64,000 nucleotides of DNA from Larix kaempferi (GCA_027924585.1 BSBM01000904.1:17257501-17321500); one strand, 5' to 3'; positions 48,716-61,411 are shown, counted from the stretch's first letter. Numbers and translations are program-made. Notes: generated from the sequence alone by a model not told the origin.

Positions 48716-49300
48716 CTTCACCAATCAAGGGGTCGTTCATAGCTGTTGAACTCCCATGTATTCAAAGATTCTTCCTGACGAGGATTTTTCACAATTTGTT
48801 GAGCCAACACAATCTGAATCATTGAAACTTGTCAAGTTGAAGTCATCATTCATAACAGGTTTCTGCCCCTTGTTCTTTTCCAATGGAGAATTAACAACCA
48901 CACTCATCAAAGAAAAATGAAGAGAGCTTTCCACCTTTTCTTTCCTCTTTTCCTCTATTTGCATTGACCTCCTTGGCATGAAGGTATTTCTTTTACCTCT
49001 TCCTGTTGTTGCCTATCCTCTTCTTCTTCTTCTTCTCCATGTTGTTATTCTAGTCCTGGGCTCTCTTCCTCTTCTACCTGCTGCTCTTCCGGTTGGTGTG
49101 CTGGTGCTTCTTCCACTTCTTCCTGTGGTTTCCCATCCTCTTCTCCTTGTTGTTTTGGTCCTTTGGTTCTTCTGCCTATTGCTCTTCTTGCTGCTATACT
49201 GGTCCTCTCTTTGGTCCCTCTTAATGGTTTTCCACTAGTTCTTTCTCCCTCCTCTTGTAGGTGATAATTGGCTTCCTCGCTACAACTTCCGAACATACTA
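48716..49300 (-). pseudogene. Ty1/copia RNase H fragment and Glu-rich hinge
   Basis: The minus strand reads NLTSFNDSDCVGSTNCEKSS then SGRIFEY, a decayed copy of the copia RNase H segment around SDW...KSTSGYIF. Right of it 49045-49296 encodes a Glu/Gln/Arg-rich low-complexity stretch. It may be the variable hinge of the same element, out of normal order. Confidence 0.5.
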
Positions 49301-49501
49301 GTGGAATATTCATTCCAATGCTTTAATTATTGGCATCTTCAATGACCTCTCTCTCTTTTGTTGCACTTGTGAGATCAGCAAAACATACATCCCCACTAAC
49401 TACCACCTCTCGTTCAACACGATCATATCATTTAGAGCCTTTTGACACTTCATTATAGACAATAAAAATACATTTTTAATTGTTGACACCGTTTGATACC
49501 T

Positions 49502-51306
49502 GATTTTGAATGTGTTTCCTCGCTTCTTCGTTTGTTGTGGGTGTATTCGTCTGCATCATATGTTTTCTTCCAGCTGGTGTGAAGGAGCAGTGACCATCTT
49601 CATAGTCGGTTGTGGCTACCTACCTGCGCAGGAGTTAACACATTCCCCAATTGTGAACTGTGCAGTGAGTCGTGACTATGAACAGTGTTGTGCGTCGTGA
49701 CTGTGAACAGTGTGAAGGGATAGCCAACAACAACAAAGTTTGAAGTTTAAACGAAGTGAAGTGCAGCGACCTGGGCAGGACTTAACTTATGTGTTAAGGG
49801 ACAGTGAAACTCACGTGTTAAGAAGCAATGATCATGGGCAGGAGTTAACTGTTAGATTATGGTAACTTCAGGATGTCCTCCATGATTTAGATGCCTTGCA
49901 TGGAGGTACATTAGCAGTATAGGCATCAGTATGGAATAGAGGGTGAGATGCACTCTACTCAATGGCATGAGCCCAGTGGTGGCTGCATGCGAAACTTCCG
50001 GGGTGATTTAACCTTTGCATGCTCGAGTTTTGCATGGCGTGTCAGCGACCATTGGATGCATGCAAAAGTGACATGCACTTTTGCATGCACCGAGAATTAG
50101 GGTTTTGGTAAACCTAATTCATCGGTGAGATTATTTATAGAGGCAAGGGGTCCCCAGATGAGGTTGCTCAGTTGCTTAATCAGAGAGTGATAAATCAAGA
50201 GTGAGGAGGGCGCACTTATGCATGCAGGGCGACTTTCTGAGAGAGAGAGAGGAGTTGTTGCAAGAGCTAGGGTGATCAGATCTGAGTTGGATCAGTGATC
50301 ACCAGCTCCAGAGTCACTAGTCACCCAGGTCTATGGACTGAGACAATCCATCAAAGAGCTTTCAGATCAGTTTAGAGGAGGACGTGTTCAGTTGGAGGAG
50401 GGAGGAGCTCATTCGGAGCTCGGTTGATCGATTATGAGTCTAAGACATTCAAGGTAGTCTTGCCTCAACATTCGAGGAAGGTTCGTGACGTTCAGAGCTC
50501 AGATCTGTGGAGATCCAGTCCTGTACGAGCATCAGACATCCAGAGGGGAGGGCGCACTTCTGCATGCAGTGGAGGTCGCATTCTTCAGAGGCAGTCTTCA
50601 GAGAGAGCAGATCAGAGCAGTGTGATAAAGAGAGGTAGATCAGTCAGAGGCACCTGCAAAGATACTCAGATCCAGTTTACCAGTAAGGGCTCATTCTTCC
50701 AGTGCATGCATTAGCTGATGCATGCAAATCTAGAGTTTGCCCGGTTCAGGGATTGAGTTACCTTTAAGGTAACATTGTATTGTACTTGTTTATTTATATA
50801 TATGCTCTGGGATCGAGAGAGAAGATAGCCTCACAGTTTGTTGGTTTTCCCCGGTTGGGGTATTCAGGGTATATTCAGTGTTTATGTGTCATTGCATGTG
50901 CTTAAGTGTTGTAAAGAGATCTAGTTGTTGAGTTTATATCTTTAGGAGCATGTATTGATATCGAGACTCAAACTGCTTGAGATCTCAGGGATATCCAGAG
51001 GGAGTAGTGATCTCTGGGTTAATTAAATTTTACATTAACTGAAGTCTGAAACTCACCCATCTGCCAGACTTCTGTGAATGAGAATTTATATATTTTGGAC
51101 AACTATTGATATCTTTTGGACATCTATTGATAGCTTGCACTATATGGAGAAGGCTATTTGAATATCTATGAAAAATGATTTATTTTCATTCAAAACATGT
51201 GTATATATTTAATTTTTTGTATTTGTTGATTTTTCCCTGGTTTGATTCAAACTCTTCGCTCTCTTGCCTTGTCGATTTATTGTCGATTTCGATTCTAGTA
51301 ACTATG
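49502..51306. mobile_element. Second copy of the CATAGTTACC hAT element, interrupted by a solo LTR
   Basis: 49502-49849 and 51035-51306 together match the body and right end of 37270-38103. The right terminus is CATAGTTACTAGAATCG on the minus strand. The left end is missing, since similarity starts within the element at about 49502. The solo LTR 49850-51034 lies between the two parts. Confidence 0.88.
49850..51034 (+). mobile_element. Solo LTR (1185 bp) with 5-bp target duplication
   Basis: Begins TGTTAGATTATGG and ends AATTTTACA. It is flanked by TTAAC at 49845-49849 and 51035-51039, and the flanks rejoin perfectly into the hAT copy. A TATA-like ATTATTTATAGAGG lies near 50130. Its start is homologous, in reverse orientation, to the LTR at 51313-52120 (shared GGATGTCCTCCATGAT, GAGGGTGAGATGCA). 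Confidence 0.93.
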
Positions 51307-51312
51307 CTCTGA

Positions 51313-52120
51313 AGTATTGTCTCTGCCTATCTCAGGATGTAGTACCACCTCTCTTAATACTCTGCTTTGTCAATAAAGAAAGTATGCAACCTCTCAGTGT
51401 AAAATGTGCCCCCTCTGCATGAGAAATGCGCCCCCTCTTTGTAGTTGTAAAGTCACCCCTCCTCAGATCTCAATCAATCTCTGATGAGATCATCTCAAAT
51501 CGTCTTCAATCACTGAAGAAGATCACTCCTTATAGTCTCGGCTCACCTAGCCTCAAGCAAAACAGTTCCCCAAACAAACACACCCTCCCCTCCTCAGGAA
51601 GTGCACCCCTCAAAACTGTGAGTTGTCTCCACTCAGATGGTCTCTTTGCACACAATAATGACTGACCGATGCCTCCGATCTAGGAAGGACCGATCCCTCT
51701 CAGATCCCCTCACTATCTCTCTCTGCAAATGCGCCCCCTCTCTCGAGAAGTCGCCCTCTCTACATGCACAAGTCGCCCTCACCCTCAATCTCCTCTTTCT
51801 CTAAAGAAACTGTTGAGTAGCCTTTCCCAATGACCTCCTCCCTCCTTATAAACTGATCAATTAGGGTTTTCTGAAACCCTAATATGAGTGCATGCAAAAA
51901 TCCCACTTTTGCATGATTTTTAATTAAAAAGTATGCATGCAAAAAGTTGCATGCTAAGGCAAATCACCTTGAAAGGTCCGCATGCATCCACCGTTGGATT
52001 CGTGCCATCTGGTAGGGTGCATCTCACCCTCTACCCCATCCTCATGCCTATACTGCAAATGCACCTCCATGCTAGGCATCTGATCATGGAGGACATCCCG
52101 AGATACCACTATCTCTAACA
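51313..52120 (-). repeat. 3' LTR of a gag-protease-only copia-type element
   Basis: On the minus strand it begins TGTTAGAGATAGTGG at 52120, right after GATAAGAGGCAG (the polypurine-tract region). Its first 300 bases align with the solo LTR at 49850. The left end is truncated by the neighbouring hAT element and repeats CGCCCCCTC-type words. Confidence 0.82.
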
Positions 52121-52149
52121 CTGCCTCTTATCGAGGGAAGTCCAACCAT

Positions 52150-53686
52150 TGATGCCTAGATCCAACAAATCCTATGCTATTGTAATTGACCCATCTGTCC
52201 CGACTGTCATTGTTGTACTCTGATCTAAAGTAACATGATTCAACTCCACCAATGTAGCCCTAGGAGAAGCCTCTCGCTCTCTCATAGGCTCTGTCACTGA
52301 TCCTTGATCCATACTCCCTCTGAATCTCTGTTGTAGCCAATCTTTTTTACTACCATTAAGCGGATCCACTGACCTATATCTAATCTCCCTACTCTGAGCT
52401 GACTCAGCTCTCTCCTGAGCTAAATCCAACTCTGTCATCTCATACCAACTCAATCTCTGCCTTGTACCTGCATGAACATCTTGCCCATCCATCTAATATG
52501 AGTCCAAAGACTCACTCCTCTGTGCCTCATCAATACTGTGAGCATCTCGCTCACCCATCGGATAAAAGGACTCACTCCTCCATGCCTCGTCACCACTGTG
52601 AGCATCTTGCTCCCTGTCAGTCTCTGAATCTGATGAAGATGTAGTCAACCAACCAGATGTACATGTCCTGGGCTGACCCCGAACGATATACTCACCATCA
52701 ATCATGTGACCCATCAACACTGGATTAGCTCCCTCTGGATATGTGAATATAAGCTCTCTGAAATACTACAGAGTAACCAGCAGCATCCAATGCTACTACT
52801 GAGAGTATGCTCCCTCTCAATCCTGGAATGAATAGGACTCCAGACACCTGCAAGAGTTCTCCAAAGTCTAGGAGAAATTGTACCCTACCCACTCCTCTAA
52901 CCATATAATCAGTACCCTCAACATCACAAACCATCTGCATAGGAATATACTCAAGGAAGATGAATGCCTCTTGCATCCCGGTCATGTGACTGCAATGCTT
53001 GTAGTCAATCATCCATCTCTCATCAGCCTGAACTTATGGCTGACTGCAATCATGGCCCTAAACAAATGATGTAAGTGAGAACTCCCTCCCAAATCGGGAA
53101 GCAAACTCATCTACCTCTTTTGTTGTAGCTACCTGCTCATCCTTCTCCTTTGTGTTCTTCTTCCTGTGAGGGCATTGTCCCACACAGTGCCCATACTCAT
53201 TGCATGCAAAGCACTTGACCTTCAGGTCCTTTTGTTTGAACCTCTGCTTGACTTTAGCTACAAGAGCCACATCATCATTCTCAAGTATGGCAGAAGAGGA
53301 ACCCTGAATGTAACCCCTCTAGGTCTCCTCCTGTGTGAAATCATCCCACAGACGATCCCACTTGGGGAGGTTCTCTCTAGACACAATGGACTCGACAAAT
53401 AATGCCCATGGCTTAGTCACGCCTTTCAAGGCTTGTCAAACCAACTCTCCATCCTCGACCTTCTCCCCCACTAGCCCCAGCTCATCTCTTACATGTGTTA
53501 TCCTTGTAAGATATGTGGCCATGCTCTCGTCCTTGGCCATATTTATGCTCTTTAATTTATCTCTGAGTACCATCTTTCTATTTGCATTGGAACTCTGGTA
53601 CAAGTTTGTCAAGGCTTCTCACATCTCAAACACGTTATCCTTAGTAGCGATGTGTTGAATCACACGGTCCTTGATCGCATCAAGGA
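52150..53686 (-). pseudogene. Copia-type gag and protease of a non-autonomous LTR element
   Basis: Read leftward from 53686 on the minus strand: gag (DAIKDRVIQHIATKDNVFEM, with frameshifts), then a zinc knuckle CFACNEYGHCVGQC (near 53170-53215, CX2CX4HX4C), then the protease region with DYKHCSHMTG where the family has an Asp-Ser-Gly triad, and GRVQFLLDFGELLQVSGVLF. An acidic Ser/Asp/Glu-rich region with repeated DAHS-DEA-RSES units follows, ending at 52172. The LTR then comes at once, so integrase, reverse transcriptase and RNase H are absent. The right side is cut by the insertion at 53687. Confidence 0.82.
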
Positions 53687-55065
53687 TGTAATATCCTGAT
53701 TTTGACCCCATTGCATTAAAATATAAATAATGTAATATTGTTATAAAATCATGGTGAGGAGCTCAAGGCCAAGGCCCTGCCATCGATTTAGTGATGCATA
53801 TCATTTTCATGCTAGCCAGGCACAATGGAATTTCAAATATCATGTAAATATGCATTTTAATAAAATACCCACAACTAGCTATGCAATGCAACAAGAGATG
53901 GGGGCATGATTTTTACAAGGAATTGGGAGGGAAATATTCAAACCTTTGGAGCCAATCAAGTCAAGCCAAGTGTCAATGAGAGAACCCATGAACCCTCAAC
54001 TACCCATGTTGACTTTTGTACCCAATAATTTATTTCTTCCAAGAGTTGGTTGAGGTAGTTAATGCCTTGAGAAATGGAGAGGTATGGCTGTCCAAATTCG
54101 GGTATGGGCAAGCCATCAGTTTTGGAAAAACGTGTTTGGCTTCCTGGGCAAGAAAGGAGCCATGAATTTACTCCCCAAGCCATTATTCACCCATGTTCTT
54201 TGCTCCCTCACGCAGTCTAAGCTAGCTGGGGCGTTTTCCTTCATGTTTTCCATTTTTTTACTTCATTTTCCATAGTTGGGAATCCGTTTTTGTGTTGCAA
54301 AGCTGTGGGGAGAAAAAGAAATCCGATTTGGGCATCCTGGGAGATCGTTTTCGCCATTTAAATGCCCCTATATCTATGGGAAATTCGAGTTGTTCCCTGT
54401 GGTCGATTTTTTCCTCCCCATAAGTCATTTTGTTGTACCACGATTGGGGAAAACCTGTGGACATCATGTTTTGTAAATTCTCGTGTTAAAAATGGGTATC
54501 CATGCCCAATAATTGAGCTTGCAGTGTATGGGTTGGGAATCCATTGTTTTGGCTTGAGCTTGAATGCAAGCATCCAAAAAAAATAGAAGGGTTCACATTG
54601 GCCTGATAAACCCAGCTGTGGAGTGGCTTGGCTTAGATGTGATGTTTTCTTGGGTTGTGTTGAGCTTGAGAGTCCGATTTTTCCTTGTAGAAATCATGCC
54701 CAACTCAGGGGCGGCATTTGTGTTGAGAGATTGATGAACACAACTGCCCTATGGTTGGGTGGAACGTTGCAGCGACATAGCTAGTTGCTTGGGATAGCAT
54801 TACATCGAGATAAGTATTCTCTCTATGCGTATTTTACTTCTGCAATGTTTTATTTTTTATGGACTGTTCTATTTCTGATGTTAAATGCATGACAAATGTG
54901 TGTGGATAATTTAATTCCGTTGTGTATGTCTATGTTGATTTGCATCTACACACATTTGTTTTATTTGTATGAATCTAATGAATCGGGATGAGTTTTTGGT
55001 AAAAAGCCCAAGACCTGTAGTCATGTTCGCTTCCTTGCGTTGGATCCACGGGAGGGGACGTGAAA
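53687..55065 (+). repeat. Ty3/gypsy-type 5' LTR
   Basis: TGTAATATCCTGATTTTGACC opens an LTR that cuts into the copia gag. It ends GGGACGTGAAA, three bases before TGGTATCAGAGC (55069-55080), an exact tRNA-Met primer-binding site. This end-plus-PBS arrangement is typical of plant Ty3/gypsy elements. No 3' LTR or pol was found, so the element is truncated. Confidence 0.82.
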
Positions 55066-55068
55066 GAG

Positions 55069-55080
55069 TGGTATCAGAGC
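55069..55080 (+). promoter_or_regulatory. Primer-binding site, tRNA-Met type
   Basis: TGGTATCAGAGC, complementary to the 3' end of initiator tRNA-Met, three bases after the LTR end. Confidence 0.9.
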
Positions 55081-55195
55081 ATAGGCTACAACATTGGGCC
55101 TATATGGGCCTAATCAGGTAACTTGCAGAGGTAAGCATGCCTCCTGCTCCGCAAAAATTTCAAAAAAAATCTAATTGTTTTTGAGTTTCTGCAAA

Positions 55196-55690
55196 GTCTG
55201 TGTCGCCGCAAAATCGGCAAAAGCGCCGAAACTGTCGGCGAAGAAGTGAATGGGTCACTGATGCATTTCGGCGCAAAAGAGATAAGTCTGCCGATCGGCG
55301 AACAATGGGAAATGTCGTCGAAACGGTCGGCGGAAAAGCGGCAAGTGCACCGAAACAATCGGCGCCAAAATAGAAAGTTCGTCGATCGGCGAGAAATGGA
55401 AAACTTGCCGAAACGGTCAACGGAAAAGGATGAGTCCGCCGATCGGCATGAAACGGAAAACTCACCGAAACGGTCGGTGCAAGATTGTAAGTTGCGCTGA
55501 AACGGTCGGCGAAAAAGGATGAGTCCGTCGTTCGACGAGAAATGGATAACTCGCCGAAACGGTCGGCACAAGATGGTAAGTTGCGCCGAAACGGTCGGCG
55601 TCAAATTGGAAGTGCGTCAATCGGAGACAAAGGGATAAGTCCGCCGAAACAGGTCAAGGAAAGATGGATAAGTCCGCCAAAACAGGAAAT
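55196..55690 (+). repeat. CpG-rich palindromic tandem array in the gypsy leader
   Basis: At least eight copies of CGCCGAAACGGTCGGCG-like units (near 55226, 55317, 55349, 55406, 55463, 55494, 55552, 55587) alternate with GCCGATCGGCGAGAAATGG-like units. Each has arms that pair (GCCG / CGGC). The array is far richer in CpG than anything else in the window. A 164-codon minus-strand frame over it is a repeat by-product. Confidence 0.88.
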
Positions 55691-55699
55691 TTGAGCAGT

Positions 55700-56940
55700 T
55701 TTCTAGGGAGATTTTAAGGTTCTAGAAATTGAAAAATGGCATTGAACTTGTGCGCCAGATTGCGCGAAATTGAAAGATTTACAAAAAAAAAAATCTCCCC
55801 CTTGACCCCTGTCGTCCCCTTGAGATGTCATCGATGGTGAGAAAATTCTATGTGATGATAATTGCAGGGAAGTTAAGAAAGGTCAAGTTGAACTTGGCCA
55901 TATTTTCTGAAAGCAATTGGAGCAGTAAGGCAATCGTGATAAAAAGGGAAAATGTTTTACATATGTATATATATTGAATTGCTACTTGGTGAGAAATCAC
56001 AGCTAATGAATCCTTGTGTGCTTGGTAGGGAAGCCAAGAAAAGGATCAACTGTGATGTGGAGGAGGAGCTCCATGTCATGATGGGGAATTGGAAGGGAGA
56101 ATCTCTCCACTACCCTCTTGCTATTGTATTTATAATTATGAAGTTGTCACGCATATAAATTATGGCATAGGGATGCTGGAAATGCAAGAGAGTAAGAGAT
56201 TAAATGCATATGAATTAGTGGGCATGATTAAAGAGTCATTGCATAGTGCATGTGAATTGCTTATGCATGAGCATGATGTTGCATATTGGTAAAGGTAGTG
56301 AAGTTACACATGCAGTAGCCCATTAATGGTATTGACTATGGTTGATGACAGTTAATGTTGTTAACAATGGTTGTACGAATCAGACCATAGAAGCATGACT
56401 GAAAATGCAAAGAAGTCACAACATGTGACCAGCAAATCTTGAGTGGGAACGCTGGAGTAATGATTCATGATCAAAAGGACTGTGTAGCCTTGGTAAGAGG
56501 CCAAATGATCAGGTAACATGAAGCGATGTTAATGGAAGCCATGCAGGTAATGGTTATTTGTGCTTAATTGCATGAATGTTGAAAGCGGATTTGGTAAGAT
56601 CCCTTCAACTATGTTTAAACTGTGTTGATTTGGTTTGCATGTGGTATTGAGTGCCTGAATGTCAATGTCATCCTACTGAGTATGGTGAGGTGTGGGTAAG
56701 TGAAGGCAAGGAGCCTTACACCCTATAGTTGCTTAGAAACCTCAATGCATTCACATGAAAAAGAATGTCATGCATGTATGTTGGTTATGAGTTTAATAAT
56801 CAAAGCATGCAAGGGCAGATGATCTTGTTATGGTTATGCATGCCTACATGTGTGGATGCATATGTAGATGATGTACTTTTAAGCCATAGGTTTCCAACCA
56901 AGTATCTACAATGAATTAGAGAAACATGAGAGAAGACATT
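55700..56940. other. No gene recognised
   Basis: Probably the remaining leader of the gypsy element up to about 55830, then undetermined DNA with short frames. Many TGCATG and ATGCATG words occur at 56200-56860. Confidence 0.45.
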
Positions 56941-56944
56941 GAAA

Positions 56945-59202
56945 TTTTTTAAAAAAATGAATTTTGAAACTAGGTGAAGCTTACCTGGCATTATGTTATT
57001 CCTGCCATTAATAGCCATCTCAAACCCAAATGTTCCCATGGCCCTCCTATAGACTTCCAACTCTTTGGAAATCTCTAAACGCTCAACTACACTTGCCACC
57101 ATCCTGTGGATGCACTCCAAGTATCCATCCTTTACCTCTGCACCAAACCTGAAGCTAGAGGACTAAGAGAACGCGGGCTTGAGGTATAGCTCTGCAGCAT
57201 GAATGGGACGATGGAGTGTATAGTTTCATCCCTAATCAATTACCCTCCATATCAATTGTTGTCTCCCATGCCCCGCATCCCCCTTGTCCTCCTAATAGGA
57301 ACGGATGGCCTCTTTGGTCCTATCAATGGCCTCATACACGGAGCTCATTGTGGGCTTGTCTCCATCAACGAAGCGAAGAACCTTTACCAACGGTTCGCTT
57401 ATGGTCCACACCTCCTTCACCGCATACCAAAAACTCTCATCGTATGACACTAGCCTAAATATCGCTTGTCCCTTCAGTTTAGTGCTAATTGATAAAGCAC
57501 GCCACTCAATTAAAAGGTACATAGTCTACAAGCCCCACATAGAAGTCAGAAGAGACTGAAGAGAAATGAAACTAGTGGCAAAGCATGTGATGGAAGGATG
57601 CACCAACTCCTTGTCACCAGTAAATTGAAACTGTCTCATCAATCTAGGCACAGATGCATGATTGTATATAAATTTGGTGATGCTTCTTGTTGAATCAATG
57701 GCATCCCTGATATAATCGGTTTTTCCCATATCCTCTAAAATCAAGTCAATATAATGAGTTGCACAAGGAGTCCAAAACAATGTAAGATAATTATCCATAA
57801 GCATCCTGCCAGCGACCACATAATTCACGAGATTGTGCAACCGGCCTTTTCATGATCAAGGATGGGCCCTCGCATTTCCTCATAAGTGGGGGCCAATACC
57901 CCGAGCCAACAATAACAACAGCCTCAATCATAGACACATAGAATGGGTTCATAGCAAAGTTGAAAGGAATATCACTCCATAGAAGACATCGACCCACAAG
58001 TTTATCTACTTCTTGTTTCTCCTTTGTCTTGACCATTGGCCTTATACCCGATTGTCCAATAGGTATGGATCTTGGAACAAAGAAAGGAGATGTCACTGAA
58101 GGCACTCTGGAAGGTGAGGACAAGGTATGACTCCCCCCTCTCCTTGAAGTGTGTCTTGTTGTCCCGGATCCTAATGCCACTCTTGATCCAAGTTCATGCC
58201 TCAAAGCTTCCCTTTGATCTTTCTCCTTCCAAATACTTACAATTGAGAGTTTGGACTTATGAATGATTTCTAGGGTGGAGTTTCTACAAATATCCACCCC
58301 ATGCCCTATAATTTGTGCAAGATGAAATTGAGCCTACTTATTCCCCCCATCATTTCCTTCCCACACAAATTGCAAATAAGATTCTGCAAATGATGAGGTT
58401 CAACAAGCTCACCATACTCTCAGAATGGATCCAATGCCTTCATCATGTTTGTATGGAAACTTGGAAAGAAATGAAATTTGAACTTTGAACCTATAACATG
58501 TAAAAAAACGTTTTTTAGCATACATCGTTGTTGCAAATTAAACAAATGGCAAATCAATGAGATTCCATCCATTAAAACTTAGTTTTGAAGAGGGAAAACT
58601 CATGGGCATTTTTGTATGGAAAGAAATGGACCTAGAGCAAGAAAAAACATTTTTCAGCATACATGACTTCTACAAATTTTTAAAAAAAAAAGTGGGAAAT
58701 CGATCCACTAAAATTTGTTTTTGAATAGAGAAAACTCATTGACATTTCAAACCTACCAAACTTTGCCTTGGAACAATTAGAAATGATAGCTAGATTCATT
58801 TACATACCTTGAAATGCGGTTGACCGTGATTGGATTCCAAATTTCAATACCCACTCCACAAAATCAATCCTCGATAGCAAATGAAATGAGATGTTTTCTC
58901 CTCCTTGGCCCAATGCAAAATGACGGTCTCCTCCTTGGCTCCCCTCCTCCACACTTCAATTTGCAAATGAGTTCAAAAAAAGGGCCAAAAATCACTTTTG
59001 TAACTTAGCCCGCATGTCAACCGACACATTCAGATCAACAACGATTTTTTCGAAAAAATTGCCAAAGAATCGCGACATTATCAAAACAATAGAGCAAAAA
59101 TCATGGAAAATATCGATCGATATATTGCTGATATATCGGTTGGGTTTTAGCATCCCAATATATCGTGATGTTGCCATTATATCGGCGATGTTTGTAACAT
59201 AG
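56945..59202 (-). pseudogene. hAT transposase fossil with 5' terminus
   Basis: Reading leftward on the minus strand: terminal CTATGTTACAAACATCGCC (about 59200), a non-coding 5' part with ATATCGATCGATAT-like palindromes, then a BED finger (CNLCGKEMMGGISRLNFHLA, near 58290-58375). The transposase body has IPFNFAMNPFYVSMIEAV (57930), NYVVAGRMLMDNYLTLFWTP (57800), LILEDMGKTDYIRDAID, VEPLVKVLRFVDGDKP-like sequence (57380) and ELEVYRRAMGTFG (57050). Frameshifts occur near 57800-57840 and a stop near 57526. The C-terminal dimerisation domain and the other terminus are missing. Confidence 0.88.
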
Positions 59203-60385
59203 ATTAATACTTCTACAATACGTAAATATTATTTGGATCTTCAACAATGTTTTCATCTCATCCCCTCATGTGCTTCCAGGATGGATCATTCCTAGACAAG
59301 AGGGCATGTCATATACCTAATTAATAGCATTATAATTTTTTATTATTATTATGTAGGGAGGTAGGCTTTTGCATAATCGTCTCTTAGATACTATATTATA
59401 GTCTTCTTGACTACCTATCAATCATGTCTTCTATCTTCACATAATTAATTATTATTTGTGTCTTTTTCTCCAATATAGGTGCGTCACTTCTCTTCTGAAT
59501 TCCTATGGAATCCTGTGACTATGGAGAGGATAAAAATTGGATTAAACAATTCGATACTCTAGAATCTGGCCGGTGAGACCGTCCATCCCTCGGGATCTCA
59601 GCAACATAACAGGACTAGACCACGCCTCCCCTTGACGCAGACAAGACCCCCCCCAGGCCTCAACAACGAAATACCTCCTCTCGACAACAACACAATTAGC
59701 GGCCCATGTCTATCACCAGCTCTTCCTCTAGACAACATACTATCTTGAGATTCCTTCATTCGACCTCGAATGTTAGGAGAGATGGGTCTATTCCATAATA
59801 GACCTACTTAATTACTGATAGATCTTGCTCTTGGATCATTTACTCTTGTACATATCCACCCCTGTGCAGTTTCTCCTCCCTAGGGTCGAGGGTTCCTCAA
59901 CTTTTCCATGACCTAGCATAAATTTCATGCCTCGTTCTACTTTCCTTTCCTTTTTTGTCTTATGTTTTTTAGAGGAGGTCGTTAGGTACTCCCGCTTTGT
60001 AATAACATCTTTATACTCATGTACAACACACTATATTGAGATTTGTTCATTCGGCCTCGGATGTTAGGAGAGATGAGTCTATTCCATAATAGACCTACTT
60101 GTATACTGATAGATCTTCTTGCTCCTAGATCATTTACTCTTGTACATCTCCACCCCTGTGCAGTTTCTCATGCGTGGGGTCAAGGATTCCTCAACTTTAC
60201 ATGACCTAACATAATTTCATGCCTCGTTCTACTTTCCTTTCCTTTTATGTCTTTTGTTTTTTATAGGAGGTCATTAGGTACTCCCGCTTTGTAATAACAT
60301 CTTTATACTCAGCAATCCCATTCACCTACTTTGTGGTCATTAGTTGGACATTAATAAAATTATCTTATAGTATCTTATCTACAAT
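59203..60385 (+). mobile_element. LINE 3' UTR end with internal duplication
   Basis: From about 59480 the sequence follows the pattern of the LINE 3' region at 18.1-18.7 kb (AGCTCTTCCTCTAGACA, GATTCCTTCATTCGACC). It ends CCCATTCACCTACTTTGTGG then TCATTAGTTGGACATTAATA, followed by AAATTATCTTATAGTATCTTATC (60353-60380). A 291-bp segment is tandemly duplicated inside. 59203-59480 holds no recognised feature. Confidence 0.72.
59733..60311 (+). repeat. 291-bp tandem duplication in the LINE 3' UTR
   Basis: 59733-60020 and 60024-60311 align throughout at roughly 90%, both ending AATAACATCTTTATACTCA. Confidence 0.9.
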
Positions 60386-60708
60386 CACAAACCCTATTCT
60401 CTCAATGTCCACACTTCATTCTATCATAAATTTATAATCCCACAAGAGCATCAGCTACATGTTCATTACAAATTTATCCATTACACATGTATGTGTAACT
60501 TCTATGCTCAATTGACCATATATGTGACACATGGGCATACACATCCGCTCACATTCAATCTATGACAGTAATTAACACATATGGATATCCTAATTACATT
60601 GGGACCTTAAAAGACAACACAAATAATTTGTGTTGATATTTCTAGCACACAATATAATGTTTTCCAGATCCAAATCCTTTTCAAGTATGGGTGGCATCAT
60701 GAATTCTA

Positions 60709-60966
60709 CCAATTGGCTTCCTATTTCCAACTAAAATGAGGAAATTTTCCATCATTATACCTTACCTATTTGAAAATTAAGACTATTTGGAGTCTTCAAT
60801 GATGATAAGTGATGCTTCACTTTCAATCATATTCTGCCAATTGGCTTCCTATTTTTAAATAAAATGACGATATTTTCCATCTTTGTACGCTCCCTAATTG
60901 AAAATCAATCCTGTTTGGAGTCTTCATTGATGATAAGTTATGCTTCTTACTTCCAATCATAAATAG
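60709..60966 (+). repeat. 128-bp tandem duplication
   Basis: CCAATTGGCTTCCTATTT starts at 60709 and 60837. The units align to their ends near TTTCAATCAT / TTCCAATCAT at roughly 80-85%. Confidence 0.85.
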
Positions 60967-61411
60967 TACTAAATTTCTGAGGATATATCTGACCATATTC
61001 AGTAACGAAGTTAGTGCTATCACCAATGCTGTATGCCAAGCATAGTTCACTACTTCCATTTGTTGGAGAAAAATGAACTACATAAGTCAAACAATTACTT
61101 AATCACAAGGAACTGTGTCATTAATAACAAAGGGATGAAAATGCTTTCGAGGTTTCTTCCGAGCTTCAACATTAAGCTACTAATCCACTAGCAATGGAAA
61201 TCTCAGGCTCATTTATATGCATTAATGCAACTCATAACTAAACCCAAATCTATTTCAAAATTAGCACTTTCATCAAAAAGCATACACTTTTCAAAGAAGT
61301 CAAGAAACCACTTAACACATGTTACAGTTAGGACAATCTCCAATGTATTAAATAATAGCTTATAAGCCAAACGAAAAAAAGATTCAAACTGGGGAAGGTT
61401 TAAGTCAGAAC

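Noticed and set aside
55110-55604. 164-codon minus-strand open frame rich in Arg, Ser and Phe
   Set aside because: It lies entirely over the CpG palindrome array. Several frames stay open there because the repeat lacks stops.
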